Assembly (NCBI RefSeq): GCF_002886045.1
Contig: NZ_CP025791.1
Coordinates: forward strand, 4,231,001-4,295,000
DNA length: 64,000 bases
Source of the DNA: Flavivirga eckloniae
Lineage (GTDB): Bacteria > Bacteroidota > Bacteroidia > Flavobacteriales > Flavobacteriaceae
Direction of reading: 5' to 3'
The position numbers and the translations under genes are program-made. This document shows positions 56,515 to 64,000 of the stretch, in pieces. The notes beneath the pieces are model-generated. The model worked only from the letters and a program-made list of their open reading frames with translations. It searched no databases and had not been told where the DNA came from. Positions within the stretch are counted from its first letter, which is position 1, and each line of letters starts with the position of its first letter.

Positions 56515-56772
56515 TTTTTTATCATTCCGGTGAAAACAGGAATCTATATTTAATTAAAATTCATTATTCTTTTTTATTTGCTCATTTTGTTTTGATACAA
56601 AACCCTTCGACTACGATCAGGATAAACCAAGCCAAAAATCATGTCAAAATTAGGAAATTGCTAAGGCACCATTCATTTTCGGAATTACGTGCTTAAAGCT
56701 TCGCTTTGCATCTCCATTCCTTCATTCATTATTTCTGAATTTTGACTTTTCCGACTGCGTCGGAATTTCAAG
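56515..56772 (-). repeat. Extended dispersed repeat upstream of trpG (copy B)
   Basis: Same layout as copy A: palindromic core at 56521-56544 (minus strand GATTCCTGTTTTCACCGGAA then TGAT) next to the trpG ATG, a shared middle (AGGATAAACCAAG, AAATTGCTAA, TTTCGGAATTA) and a CCGACTGCGTCGG palindrome at the far end. Confidence 0.78.
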
Positions 56773-56824
56773 ATTGATTTATATTTTAAGTTTCTTTTGA
56801 TACTTCTGTTGTTTAATTTTATTC

Positions 56825-58228
56825 CTAAATCTCCTCCGCCAGTTTTATGGCTTTCGTTAATGCTCCTAACTTATTATATACTTCTTGCAATTCGTTTTCT
56901 GAATTGGATTTTGAAACCAATCCTGCGCCAGCCTGCCAATGTAATTTGTGATTCTTACTTAAAAAGGTTCTAATCATAATGGCATGGTTAAAGTTGCCTT
57001 CAAAATCCATAAAGCCAATAGCACCTCCGTAAAATGAGCGGCTCGTTTTCTCGTATTGTTCTATAAGTTGCATGGCTCTGTGTTTAGGCGCGCCGCTTAA
57101 CGTACCGGCAGGGAATGTGTCGGCAACCACTTGCATGGTAGATGTGCTATCATGTTTTTGCCCTGTAACTTTACTTACTAAATGGATAACATGGGAAAAA
57201 AATTGAACTTCTCGATAGGTGTCTACTGTAACCCGACTTCCGTGTCTGCTTAAATCGTTTCTAGCTAAATCAACCAGCATGACATGCTCGGCATTTTCCT
57301 TATCGTCTTTAACGAGTTGTTTTGCTAATTCGGCATCTTTTGAATCGTTTCCGGTGCGTTTAAATGTTCCAGCAATAGGGTGGATTTCGGCTTTACCATC
57401 GCTTACAATAAGTTGGGCTTCGGGCGAACTTCCGAAAATTTTAAAGTTACCATAGTCGAAATAAAATAGGTAAGGAGAGGGGTTTATGCTTCGCAAGGCA
57501 CGGTATACATTAAATTCATCTCCTTTAAATTCTTGCGAAAAGTTTTTAGATAGTACCAATTGAAACACATCACCACGCGCGCAATGCTTTTTTGCCAATT
57601 CTACATGGTTTTTATACTCATCGTCTGTTAGATTAGAAGTAATATCTCCTTTAGAGTAGAAATCGTAAGAGGCAAAGTTTTTAACTTTGATTAAATGATC
57701 GATTTCATCAATATTACTTTCAGTATCATGGCAATGCGCAAAAATATAGGCTTCGTTTTTATGATGGTTTATGGCTATGATATTTTGGTACACAGCATAA
57801 TGAACATCTGGGATATTGATGGAGTTATCCTTTTTTGAAATTTCAATATCTTCAAAATATCTTACGGCATCGTAAGCGATATAACCAAAAATACCATTAT
57901 TTATAAACTTAAATTCGGTATCTGAATTAACATTGAATCGTTTGGTGAATTGATGAATTTCTTCTGAAACATCTATAGTATCTGTTATTTCTTTTTCTAA
58001 AGCTGTTCCGTCTGGAAAGGTCTGGCTAATAGTTTCATTTTCAACCTTAATTGACGCTATAGGATTAAAGCATATATAGGAAAAACTATTGTCGTTGGCA
58101 TGGTAATCGCTACTTTCGAGTAGTATGCTATTCGGGTACTTATCCCTAATTTTTAAGTAGATACTTACCGGAGTAATGGTGTCTGCCAGAATTTTTTTGT
58201 AATGCGTGTATAAATTATATTTTGTCAT
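56825..58228 (-). CDS. trpE: Anthranilate synthase component I
   Basis: Converts chorismate to anthranilate, the first committed step. 467 residues. Chorismate-binding core: FQLVLSKNFSQEF, SPSPYLFYF-like (NPSPYLFYFDYGNF), IFGSSPEAQL, IHPIAGTFKRTG, LVDLARNDLSRHG, GTLSGAPKHRAMQLI and YGGAIGFMDFEG. The N-terminal LLESSD motif, part of the Trp feedback site, is present, so allosteric control is likely in addition to attenuation. First structural gene of trpEGDCFBA. Confidence 0.97.
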   Translation of the reverse strand: MTKYNLYTHYKKILADTITPVSIYLKIRDKYPNSILLESSDYHANDNSFSYICFNPIASIKVENETISQTFPDGTALEKEITDTIDVSEEIHQFTKRFNVNSDTEFKFINNGIFGYIAYDAVRYFEDIEISKKDNSINIPDVHYAVYQNIIAINHHKNEAYIFAHCHDTESNIDEIDHLIKVKNFASYDFYSKGDITSNLTDDEYKNHVELAKKHCARGDVFQLVLSKNFSQEFKGDEFNVYRALRSINPSPYLFYFDYGNFKIFGSSPEAQLIVSDGKAEIHPIAGTFKRTGNDSKDAELAKQLVKDDKENAEHVMLVDLARNDLSRHGSRVTVDTYREVQFFSHVIHLVSKVTGQKHDSTSTMQVVADTFPAGTLSGAPKHRAMQLIEQYEKTSRSFYGGAIGFMDFEGNFNHAIMIRTFLSKNHKLHWQAGAGLVSKSNSENELQEVYNKLGALTKAIKLAEEI

Positions 58229-58260
58229 TATGCTGAATTTATTTCAGTAAATTTTTAATT

Positions 58261-58294
58261 AAAAAAGGCTTGTCGTGAATGACAAGCCTTTTTT
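58261..58294 (-). terminator. trp attenuator terminator (3:4 hairpin)
   Basis: On the minus strand a 14-bp stem (AAAAAAGGCTTGTC / GACAAGCCTTTTTT) with a 6-base loop ends in a T run, 33 bases before the trpE ATG. Its loop and inner arm contain TTCACGA (58273-58279), which can instead pair with TCGTGAA at 58327-58333 in the leader. Confidence 0.9.
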
Positions 58295-58325
58295 GATATT
58301 TTGAGTTTTAAATATACTAGGTTTT

Positions 58326-58349
58326 CTTCACGAACGTAAGTTTCTGAAG
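58326..58349 (-). promoter_or_regulatory. trp leader 1:2 hairpin and antiterminator segment
   Basis: The minus strand can fold as CTTCA-GAA...TTC-G-TGAAG, 8 bp with one bulge. Its 3' half contains TCGTGAA, the partner of TTCACGA in the terminator, so 1:2 and 2:3 pairings exclude each other. It starts just after the Trp codons of the leader peptide and overlaps its stop. Confidence 0.8.
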
Positions 58350-58384
58350 CTCCACCACCAAGTATTATTTAAAATTGTGTTCAT
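58328..58384 (-). CDS. trpL: trp operon leader peptide
   Basis: An 18-residue frame on the minus strand, MNTILNNTWWWSFRNLRS, with three consecutive TGG codons (58352-58360) and a TGA stop. It lies between a good promoter and a terminator hairpin ahead of trpE. Known mechanism: a ribosome stalled on Trp codons when charged tRNA-Trp is scarce lets the antiterminator form, whereas smooth translation lets the terminator form. Every part needed for that is visible here. Confidence 0.92.
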   Translation of the reverse strand: MNTILNNTWWWSFRNLRS

Positions 58385-58405
58385 TATTATTTTTTAATGT
58401 TGGTT

Positions 58406-58436
58406 CAAATATAGAAATGAAAATATAAATACACAA
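58406..58436 (-). promoter_or_regulatory. trp operon promoter
   Basis: On the minus strand: TTG (58436-58434), a 20-base spacer and TATATTTG (58413-58406), a close match to the Bacteroidota consensus. The start would lie near 58399, about 15 bases before the leader-peptide ATG. Confidence 0.8.
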
Positions 58437-58512
58437 TAGTTTAAAACATTTTTTATATAAAAGTTTGTTAAACTATAATATATACAGTGAAGTATTAATT
58501 AATTTTAGAACC

Positions 58513-59058
58513 ATGAAATTAAAACTATTAATTATTGCAATTTTAATAATAACAGGTTGCAAGCAAGAGAAGAAAGAAGTCGCGGTGACTACGAATACTG
58601 TTAGTAATGAGGTTGGTAATAATGTTGATTTGGACTCTGTTGAATTAGAGGTTTACGATTATGAAGGCTTTAAGAAATTCTTAAACAAGAAAGATGGTAA
58701 GGTATATGTTATTAATTTTTGGGCTACATGGTGTGCGCCATGTGTAAAAGAGTTACCTTATTTTGAAAAATTGAATACGCAATATCGCGATAAGAATGTT
58801 GAGGTTATTTTAGTGACTTTAGATTTTCCGCATTTATATGAAACTAAACTGAAACCATTTATTAAAGACAGAAAATTGGAATCTAAGGTTATTGCTTTAG
58901 ACGATGTGGATATGGATACATGGATTCCCCAAGTAAACAAAGATTGGTCTGGTGCTATACCGGCAACGATTATATATAAGAATGATACTAATAAGTTTTT
59001 TGAGGGATCATTTACTTATGAAGGATTAGAGAAAGAGGTTAAACAATTTTTAAATTAA
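58513..59058 (+). CDS. TlpA-like thioredoxin-fold lipoprotein
   Basis: 181 residues from ATG 58513; the longer frame to 58465 would bury the signal. Lipoprotein signal with C16 (LIITGC). Thioredoxin fold with WATWCAPC, the redox pair C74 and C77, and a cis-Pro region AIPATII. Periplasmic thiol reductase, possibly for cytochrome c or protein disulfide repair. It is followed 5 bases later by another thioredoxin-fold gene. Confidence 0.9.
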   Translation: MKLKLLIIAILIITGCKQEKKEVAVTTNTVSNEVGNNVDLDSVELEVYDYEGFKKFLNKKDGKVYVINFWATWCAPCVKELPYFEKLNTQYRDKNVEVILVTLDFPHLYETKLKPFIKDRKLESKVIALDDVDMDTWIPQVNKDWSGAIPATIIYKNDTNKFFEGSFTYEGLEKEVKQFLN

Positions 59059-59063
59059 ATATT

Positions 59064-59687
59064 ATGAAAAAAGCAGTCCAAATAATTTCAGTTGCATTTG
59101 TTGTACTTTTTATTAGCGCATTTGTAGTAAACGAAAGCAGTACTTTAGGAGAAGGGTACAAGATAGGTGATGTTGCAGAAGATTTTTCTCTTAAGAATAT
59201 AGACGGTAATATGGTGTCTTTGTCAGATTATAAAGATGCTAAAGGCTATATTGTAATATTTACATGTAATACGTGCCCATATGCAGTGATGTACGAGGAT
59301 AGAATTATTGCTCTAAACGAAAAGTATGCTTCGCAGGGGTATCCAGTAATTGCCATTATGCCAAATAACACCGATGTTAAACCGGGAGATAATATGGAAG
59401 CTATGAAAAACCGAGCGAAAAGCAAAGGTTTTACTTTTCCTTATTTAATAGATAAGAAACAAAGTGTATATCCTAAATATGGAGCTACTAAAACACCACA
59501 TGTATTTATTTTGAAGAAAACGGATGGGGGTAATGTTGTAAAATATATTGGGGCTATTGATGATAATTATAAAGATGCTTCGGCGGTAAAAACCAAATAT
59601 GTTGAGAATGCTGTTGATGCACTTTTAAAGGGAAAGGAAGTTAAACAAACGGAAACCAAAGCTATTGGTTGTAGTATTAAAGTTTAA
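59064..59687 (+). CDS. Exported thioredoxin/peroxiredoxin-like protein
   Basis: 207 residues. N-terminal membrane segment or signal (about 1-22). Redoxin domain with IGDVAEDFSLKNIDGNMVSL (start of the fold) and a C68-N-T-C71 pair in FTCNTCPYAVMYEDR, an unusual spacing that differs from CPxC; cis-Pro in TKTPHVFIL. A third cysteine is near the C-terminus (IGCSIKV). Co-transcribed with the TlpA-like gene, so the two may form a redox pair. Confidence 0.9.
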   Translation: MKKAVQIISVAFVVLFISAFVVNESSTLGEGYKIGDVAEDFSLKNIDGNMVSLSDYKDAKGYIVIFTCNTCPYAVMYEDRIIALNEKYASQGYPVIAIMPNNTDVKPGDNMEAMKNRAKSKGFTFPYLIDKKQSVYPKYGATKTPHVFILKKTDGGNVVKYIGAIDDNYKDASAVKTKYVENAVDALLKGKEVKQTETKAIGCSIKV

Positions 59688-59713
59688 CCAAAAGCTCTTA
59701 TAGAACAGGTATA

Positions 59714-59744
59714 AAAAAACTGAAGCATTGCGCTTCAGTTTTTT
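59714..59744 (+). terminator. Intrinsic terminator
   Basis: CTGAAGC / GCTTCAG stem with an ATTGC loop, A's before and six T after. It closes the thioredoxin gene pair. Confidence 0.85.
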
Positions 59745-59799
59745 ATTGGCTATAATGCCAAGTTATGAAAAAAACCTATTATTGAAATTTTAAAGCCTA

Positions 59800-60105
59800 T
59801 TACTCTGGCTTTATAAATTTTTTTCGGGTGGTTTTATCACCACTTATATGAATGTTTTCTAAAACAATAATTTGATTCATAGCAACTTTAATAATGTCAT
59901 TTTTTCTATCTGCATAAAAGTCACCAAAAGCAATCATATCTCTAGTTGTAACTCTATTAGTTGTATTGTGAATGGTGGTAATCTCTCTTGGTTTAGTAAA
60001 ATCATTTGTATTAAAGTTTTGTGAATGAATCGAAAGTAGGCTAAGTTGAAATGTTAAAAAAGCTATTAAAAAACCACTTTTTTTCGATTTGGTTAATATT
60101 TTCAT
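59800..60105 (-). CDS. Small exported protein of unknown function
   Basis: 101 residues from ATG 60105; a start at 60132 would add nine residues. A basic N-terminus and hydrophobic segment (GFLIAFLTFQLSLLSIHSQ) form a signal peptide. The mature part of about 75 residues is basic and lacks recognised motifs. A direct repeat lies upstream (60159-60190) that may bind a regulator. Confidence 0.6.
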   Translation of the reverse strand: MKILTKSKKSGFLIAFLTFQLSLLSIHSQNFNTNDFTKPREITTIHNTTNRVTTRDMIAFGDFYADRKNDIIKVAMNQIIVLENIHISGDKTTRKKFIKPE

Positions 60106-60158
60106 CTTTTTGGGGTTGGTTAATTTTTTCAAACGTACAAAAAAGATTACTAAAAAAC

Positions 60159-60190
60159 TAGATGAAATACGTATTTTTTAGATGAAATAC
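60159..60190 (-). promoter_or_regulatory. Tandem 12-bp direct repeat, 20-bp period
   Basis: TAGATGAAATAC occurs at 60159-60170 and again at 60179-60190 (GTATTTCATCTA on the minus strand). Two copies spaced about two helical turns apart, 54-85 bases upstream of the small exported protein, suggest binding sites for a dimeric regulator. The remainder of 60106-60354 shows no gene. Confidence 0.45.
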
Positions 60191-60354
60191 ATTTTAAGTA
60201 AGTTAATGATTACTTTTTAAATGGTGTTTACAAAGGTTGTTTTACTCAGAAGGATTATTGAATAATTTAGAAAGGTGAGTCTATACAGTGTTGTGTTTTA
60301 AATATTTTATGAAATTAAACAATATTTATTTTAGTCAATAAATGATATATATAT

Positions 60355-60362
60355 TAATTTTG
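60355..60362 (+). promoter_or_regulatory. Promoter -7 element of the rhodanese pair
   Basis: TAATTTTG, 23 bases before the ATG at 60386. Confidence 0.45.
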
Positions 60363-60385
60363 TACACACTAATATATTTAAAGAC

Positions 60386-60703
60386 ATGGAAGATTTAACA
60401 CAAGAAGAGTGGGCATCGCAATTAGCAAATGATGCAAGTGCTATAGTTTTAGACGTAAGAACGGATGCCGAAGTGGCTGAAGGAATTATACCTAATGCTA
60501 TACATATAGATATTTACAAGGGACAGGAATTTATCTCGGAAATTGAAGCTTTAGATAAAGACAAAAGCTATTATATTTATTGTCGTTCTGGTAACAGAAG
60601 TGGTCAAGCATGCTCTATTATGGAAGAGTTGGATTTTGAAAATGTTTATAATCTTGAAGGAGGTATTTTAGAGTGGGAAGGCGATTTAGTTGATATGGAA
60701 TAA
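60386..60703 (+). CDS. Cytoplasmic rhodanese-like protein
   Basis: 105 residues, a single rhodanese domain without signal. Active-site loop CRSGNRSG with C66; VLDVRTDAEV and GGILEWEG are family marks. Likely sulfurtransferase or persulfide carrier. It is followed 8 bases later by an exported homologue. Confidence 0.92.
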   Translation: MEDLTQEEWASQLANDASAIVLDVRTDAEVAEGIIPNAIHIDIYKGQEFISEIEALDKDKSYYIYCRSGNRSGQACSIMEELDFENVYNLEGGILEWEGDLVDME

Positions 60704-60711
60704 TATACTAA

Positions 60712-61110
60712 ATGAAGCGATTATTAATATTTTTATGTTCTGTATTTAGTATTGGCACTACCAGTTGTAAAGACTCATCAGTTAAAGGAGAGATAGAATT
60801 GGTTTCTCCTAAGGTTGTACAAACACTTTTAGCTCACGATTCTGTACAACTGGTAGATGTTAGAACACCAAAAGAATTTAGTGAAGGTCGTATTGCTGAG
60901 GCGCAGAATGTAGATTTTCACTCACCTGAATTTGATTCTGAAATTAAAAAGTTAGATCAAAACAAACCTGTTGTTTTATATTGTAGATCTGGTAAGCGCA
61001 GTGCTAAAAGTGGTAAAAAGTTACTAAGTTTTGGCTTTACTAAAGTGTACGATTTAGAAGGGGGCATTCTTATGTGGAAAAAAGAAGGTTTTAAGGTTAC
61101 CATTGAATAA
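60712..61110 (+). CDS. Rhodanese-like lipoprotein
   Basis: 132 residues. Lipoprotein signal with C19 (SIGTTSC), then a rhodanese domain with LVDVRTPKEFSEGRI, active-site C91 in YCRSGKRS and GGILMWKKEG. The same fold as the preceding gene but periplasmic. The two may move sulfur on either side of the membrane; this is inference. Confidence 0.92.
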   Translation: MKRLLIFLCSVFSIGTTSCKDSSVKGEIELVSPKVVQTLLAHDSVQLVDVRTPKEFSEGRIAEAQNVDFHSPEFDSEIKKLDQNKPVVLYCRSGKRSAKSGKKLLSFGFTKVYDLEGGILMWKKEGFKVTIE

Positions 61111-61320
61111 CAGATATTTAGTTTACTTCGGTTTATTTTTTTATGTATAATTAGATCATTCAACTGCTTTTTAAGTACTTCACCTTTTTTATTTTTAAGG
61201 GAGGAACCATTTTTTTTATATTTATAATAAGTTTACTGTTTTTAATGTTTTAAGCAGTTACTTTTTAAGGGTTTAACTAGCCACCAAGGTTTAAGCTTTA
61301 AATTATTTATTCTAAAAAAA

Positions 61321-61590
61321 ATGGAAAACGGTTACGTAATATTAGGTATAGTAGCATTATTGTTTTTAAGTATGTATGGTTACTCATATGCTTCGGTAGC
61401 TTTTGAGAATTTTAAGATGAAAAGAGAAAAGAAACGAGAGGCTCAAAAGGAAGAACTAAGACGCCAACAGCGTATTAAAAATCAGGAAGTCAGAGACGAA
61501 AAGTTTCGAAAGTCTAATAAGCGAAAAGAAGAAATTCAACACGAACTTATGTTGTTGAAAAAAATGAAAGAAAAGCAAAAAGCAGGATAA
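61321..61590 (+). CDS. Small membrane protein with charged coiled coil
   Basis: 89 residues: one N-terminal membrane helix (about 5-25; VILGIVALLFLSMYGYSY) and a highly charged Lys/Glu/Arg-rich helix (about 35-86) that probably forms a coiled coil in the cytoplasm. No family recognised. Own terminator downstream. Confidence 0.7.
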   Translation: MENGYVILGIVALLFLSMYGYSYASVAFENFKMKREKKREAQKEELRRQQRIKNQEVRDEKFRKSNKRKEEIQHELMLLKKMKEKQKAG

Positions 61591-61613
61591 TTAAAGTTCC
61601 ACTCATAATACTT

Positions 61614-61650
61614 AAAAACCCTTTTGAATATGTTTCAAAAGGGTTTTTTA
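61614..61650 (+). terminator. Intrinsic terminator
   Basis: AAAACCCTTTTGAA pairs with TTCAAAAGGGTTTT, followed by T's. It closes the small membrane protein gene. Confidence 0.85.
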
Positions 61651-61773
61651 ATTGTGTTATGAAAGGAGGTTTACAATCTACTATTTCATACAGTACTTTT
61701 AGTTTCTACACTTTTATATTTGGTTTTAAACATAAAAACTCACGTTACATATAATTTTGTAATTCTTCCCAGA

Positions 61774-61850
61774 TGTCATTCATTATTTTGAAGTATGTAT
61801 TCCTACGTGGTCAACTTCAACTTTGTTCAGCGAACCACGCAGGTTAACAA
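61774..61850. repeat. Dispersed GTCATTC-type repeat
   Basis: TGTCATTCAT at the left and an imperfect inverted pair (CTACGTGG...CCACGCAGG) within it. It lies just beyond the sugar transporter stop and belongs to the loose family seen across the window. Confidence 0.4.
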
Positions 61851-61867
61851 CTTCTATTTAAAAGATT

Positions 61868-63253
61868 TTATTCTTTGTTCCAAAGATTATCCATCTCTTC
61901 TAATGTTTTTCCTTTAGTTTCAGGAACAAACTTCCAAATAAATATTGCAGAAATAACACTCATTATCCCATAAAACAGGTAAGTACCTCCACTACTAAAT
62001 TCCATCATTGGAGGATATGTAGATGAAATAAAGAAATTGGCAGCCCATTGAGCAGCTACCGCAATGGCTACCGCCTGACTTCTAATTTTATTCGGAAATA
62101 TTTCTGAAATAAGCACCCAACATATTGGTCCCCAACTCATCATAAAAGAAGCGGTATAGATAATTATAAATACTAATGTAGCCATACCTATAATATCCAT
62201 AAACGCTAAGACCGAAATAGCAATCATACCAATAGCCATTCCAATAGAACCGGTAATTAATAAAGGTTTTCTTCCCCATTTATCTACAGTTAATATGGCA
62301 ACAACAGTAAAAATAACATTTACAAGTCCCATAATAATAGTTTGTAGCATAGAGGCATCTTTAGCCGCTCCCATACTTTCAAATATTCGTGGCGCATAAT
62401 ATAGAGCCACATTAATACCTACAAACTGTTGGAAGACTGATAACAATATACCTACTATAATTACTTTTTTCCCATAAGAGAATATTTTGGCTTTGGTAGC
62501 CGAAGCCTGTACCGTACTTTTTATGTCTTCAAATACCTGTTTCGCTTTTTCGGCGCCGTTAATGCGTGTAAGAATGGATAGTGCTTTGTCATTTTTTTGT
62601 TTTAATGCTAAATATCTGGGCGATTCAGGCATAAAAAACATAAGTATAGAGAATATAGAAGCAGGTATTGCTTCAGATACGAACATTCTTCTCCAACCAA
62701 TTTTATTAATCCATTCGATTGTTTGTCCTTCAGCTATACCCCAATTCACAAAATAAACAACCAGCATCCCGAAAATAATCGCAAATTGATTTAACGAAAC
62801 AAGTTTCCCTCTAATTTCTGCTGGAGCAATTTCACCAATATACATAGGGCATACAGCTGATGCTAAACCAACCCCAATACCTCCTATAATACGATAAAAG
62901 TTAAACATCCAAAGCAGCCCCATAGTAGGTGTATCTTTTTCGAAAAATAAAAATTCGGGATTTCCAGATCCTAAAGCAGATAATAAAAACAAAATACCTG
63001 CAATAATCAAGGCGTTTTTTCTACCGTACTTAGCCGATAAAATACCAGATATTATGCCGCCAATAATACAACCGATCAAAGCTGAAGAAACGGTAATACC
63101 ATGTAAAAAAGAACTCAACCCTTGACTATCGATTAAAAAAGCCTGGATCGATTTTTCTGCACCAGATATTACTGCAGTGTCATAACCAAATAATAACCCC
63201 CCTAATGTTGCAACAAGTGTTACCACATAAATAAATGCTGTATTTTGTTTCAT
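61868..63253 (-). CDS. Sugar:proton symporter, MFS (XylE-like)
   Basis: 461 residues, 12 membrane helices. Sugar porter signatures: GGLLFGYDTAVISGAEK near the start, GRKNALIIAG after helix 2, PESPRYLALK before the central loop, QQFVGINVALYYAP (the sugar-binding QQxxGxN of helix 7), DKWGRKPLL and C-terminal PETKGKTLEEM. Beside xylose isomerase it most likely imports xylose, though related hexose porters look alike. Confidence 0.93.
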   Translation of the reverse strand: MKQNTAFIYVVTLVATLGGLLFGYDTAVISGAEKSIQAFLIDSQGLSSFLHGITVSSALIGCIIGGIISGILSAKYGRKNALIIAGILFLLSALGSGNPEFLFFEKDTPTMGLLWMFNFYRIIGGIGVGLASAVCPMYIGEIAPAEIRGKLVSLNQFAIIFGMLVVYFVNWGIAEGQTIEWINKIGWRRMFVSEAIPASIFSILMFFMPESPRYLALKQKNDKALSILTRINGAEKAKQVFEDIKSTVQASATKAKIFSYGKKVIIVGILLSVFQQFVGINVALYYAPRIFESMGAAKDASMLQTIIMGLVNVIFTVVAILTVDKWGRKPLLITGSIGMAIGMIAISVLAFMDIIGMATLVFIIIYTASFMMSWGPICWVLISEIFPNKIRSQAVAIAVAAQWAANFFISSTYPPMMEFSSGGTYLFYGIMSVISAIFIWKFVPETKGKTLEEMDNLWNKE

Positions 63254-63280
63254 ATCTTATTTTAGTTTAGTTAAAAAAAT

Positions 63281-63334
63281 TATAAAAGCACTTAATCGTA
63301 ACCGGTACTTAAATTATGATTAAGCACTTTTATA
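63281..63334 (-). terminator. Hairpin between xylA and the sugar symporter
   Basis: TATAAAAGCACTTAATC (63281-63297) and GATTAAGCACTTTTATA (63318-63334) pair except for two central positions. On the minus strand it is followed by ATTTTTTT, so it looks like a leaky terminator or processing site that could lower transporter output relative to xylA. Confidence 0.5.
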
Positions 63335-63347
63335 GTTAAAGTGTATT

Positions 63348-64000
63348 TTAAATATATTGATTAATAATGTTTTCGAACAATTCCTGTTTTCCACTTTTTA
63401 AAGGTAATTCACCATTTTCCATAGCGATTTTATAAAGGTCTTCCAGGTTTAGGTTTCCTTTTTCGAACTCTAAGCCTTTTCCAGAATCGAAAGAACTATA
63501 ACGCTCTGTTTTTAGTTTTTCGTAAGGTGAAGAAGTCATGATTTTATCAGCTATTAATAATGCTCGAGCAAACGTATCGGCACCGCCAATATGAGCAAGG
63601 AAAACATCATCTAAATCTGTTGAATTTCTTCTAATCTTTGCGTCAAAATTAACGCCTCCACCTTGTAAACCACCAGCTTTTAAGAAAACTAACATGGCTT
63701 CGGTAGTTTCTTGGATGTTGTTCGGGAACTGATCTGTATCCCATCCATTTTGGTAATCGCCGCGATTAGCGTCTACGCTTCCTAACATACCTGCCTTAGC
63801 TGCAACCTCTAATTCGTGTTGGAATGTATGTTGTGCTAAAGTGGCGTGGTTTACTTCAATATTGATTTTAAAGTCTTTGTCTAATCCATATTCTTTTAAG
63901 AATCCGATAGCAGTCGCAGTATCAAAATCGTATTGATGCTTAGAAGGCTCCATTGGTTTTGGCTCAATAAAGAAGTTTCCTTTAAATCCATTAGCACGGG
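63348..64000 (-). CDS. xylA: Xylose isomerase, 5' part missing at the window edge
   Basis: Converts D-xylose to D-xylulose. The frame continues in phase through the window end: [19 protein letters not shown], so the ATG at 63953 is an internal Met and the true N-terminus lies outside. The visible 217 residues hold conserved blocks: [17 protein letters not shown] (the metal-ligand NHATLA...H), [31 protein letters not shown] and DTFARAL. The symporter follows on the same strand. Confidence 0.96.
   Translation of the reverse strand, partial: RANGFKGNFFIEPKPMEPSKHQYDFDTATAIGFLKEYGLDKDFKINIEVNHATLAQHTFQHELEVAAKAGMLGSVDANRGDYQNGWDTDQFPNNIQETTEAMLVFLKAGGLQGGGVNFDAKIRRNSTDLDDVFLAHIGGADTFARALLIADKIMTSSPYEKLKTERYSSFDSGKGLEFEKGNLNLEDLYKIAMENGELPLKSGKQELFENIINQYI

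Overview
The window looks like chromosomal DNA of a marine-type Flavobacteriaceae (Bacteroidota). The evidence is the low GC content, promoters of the TTG-N19/20-TAnnTTTG type, almost no Shine-Dalgarno sites, C-terminal type IX secretion (T9SS) sorting domains, a TonB receptor paired with a DUF4249-type lipoprotein, a fused SecDF, and the gyrB-mdh-secDF neighbourhood. The genus cannot be read from the sequence alone. I saw no rRNA, tRNA, CRISPR, phage or transposase gene.

Layout. 1-1084 is a gene-poor leader. 1085-10554 carries gyrB, a DUF6588-like barrel protein, mdh, two periplasmic relatives of the SecD P1 domain, and secDF. 11487-13772 is a secreted two-domain DUF1080 protein behind a long leader. 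14053-18836 (minus strand) holds rsfS, ftsH, a LUD protein, cdsA, psd and an acyl-CoA-binding protein. 18930-21489 carries birA, an SRPBCC protein, pyrE and a NUDIX hydrolase. 21718-26334 is a large T9SS cargo protein with nine nearly identical 378-bp repeats that are strikingly GC-rich. 26548-32476 holds a TonB receptor, a DUF4249 lipoprotein and an M14 peptidase. 32639-39269 carries a SulP transporter with a small STAS-like neighbour, a HEAT-repeat protein, coaD, ddl, a PASTA protein and an rluD-like synthase. 39803-40346 is a ParDE toxin-antitoxin pair next to a composite inverted repeat. 40507-50464 holds RidA, VOC, YaaA and TPR proteins, a secreted M64 peptidase with a lipoprotein partner, a uracil-glycosylase-like protein, an M1 peptidase, two small proteins and trmL. 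50545-58228 is a complete tryptophan operon, trpEGDCFBA, on the minus strand. 58513-61590 holds thioredoxin-fold and rhodanese proteins. 61868-64000 has a sugar:H+ symporter and the 3' part of xylA.

Most notable observations. (1) The trp operon has a readable attenuator: a TTG/TAnnTTTG promoter, an 18-codon leader peptide with three consecutive Trp codons, a 1:2 hairpin, a 2:3 antiterminator and a 3:4 terminator ahead of trpE. (2) The same operon is laced with dispersed repeats. These are copies abutting the start codons of trpG, trpD and trpA, a heptamer minisatellite between trpD and trpC, and an in-frame palindromic insertion inside trpF. (3) Two proteins between mdh and secDF look like SecD P1 domains freed from the membrane channel. 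(4) The repeat block of the large T9SS protein differs sharply in base composition from the rest of its own gene and contains two adjacent units that are identical by eye.

In function the window is mostly housekeeping: topology control, the TCA cycle, protein export and membrane-protein quality control, phospholipid synthesis, biotin, pyrimidine and CoA synthesis, peptidoglycan precursors and tryptophan synthesis. Secreted or surface-exposed Bacteroidota accessory proteins are interspersed.
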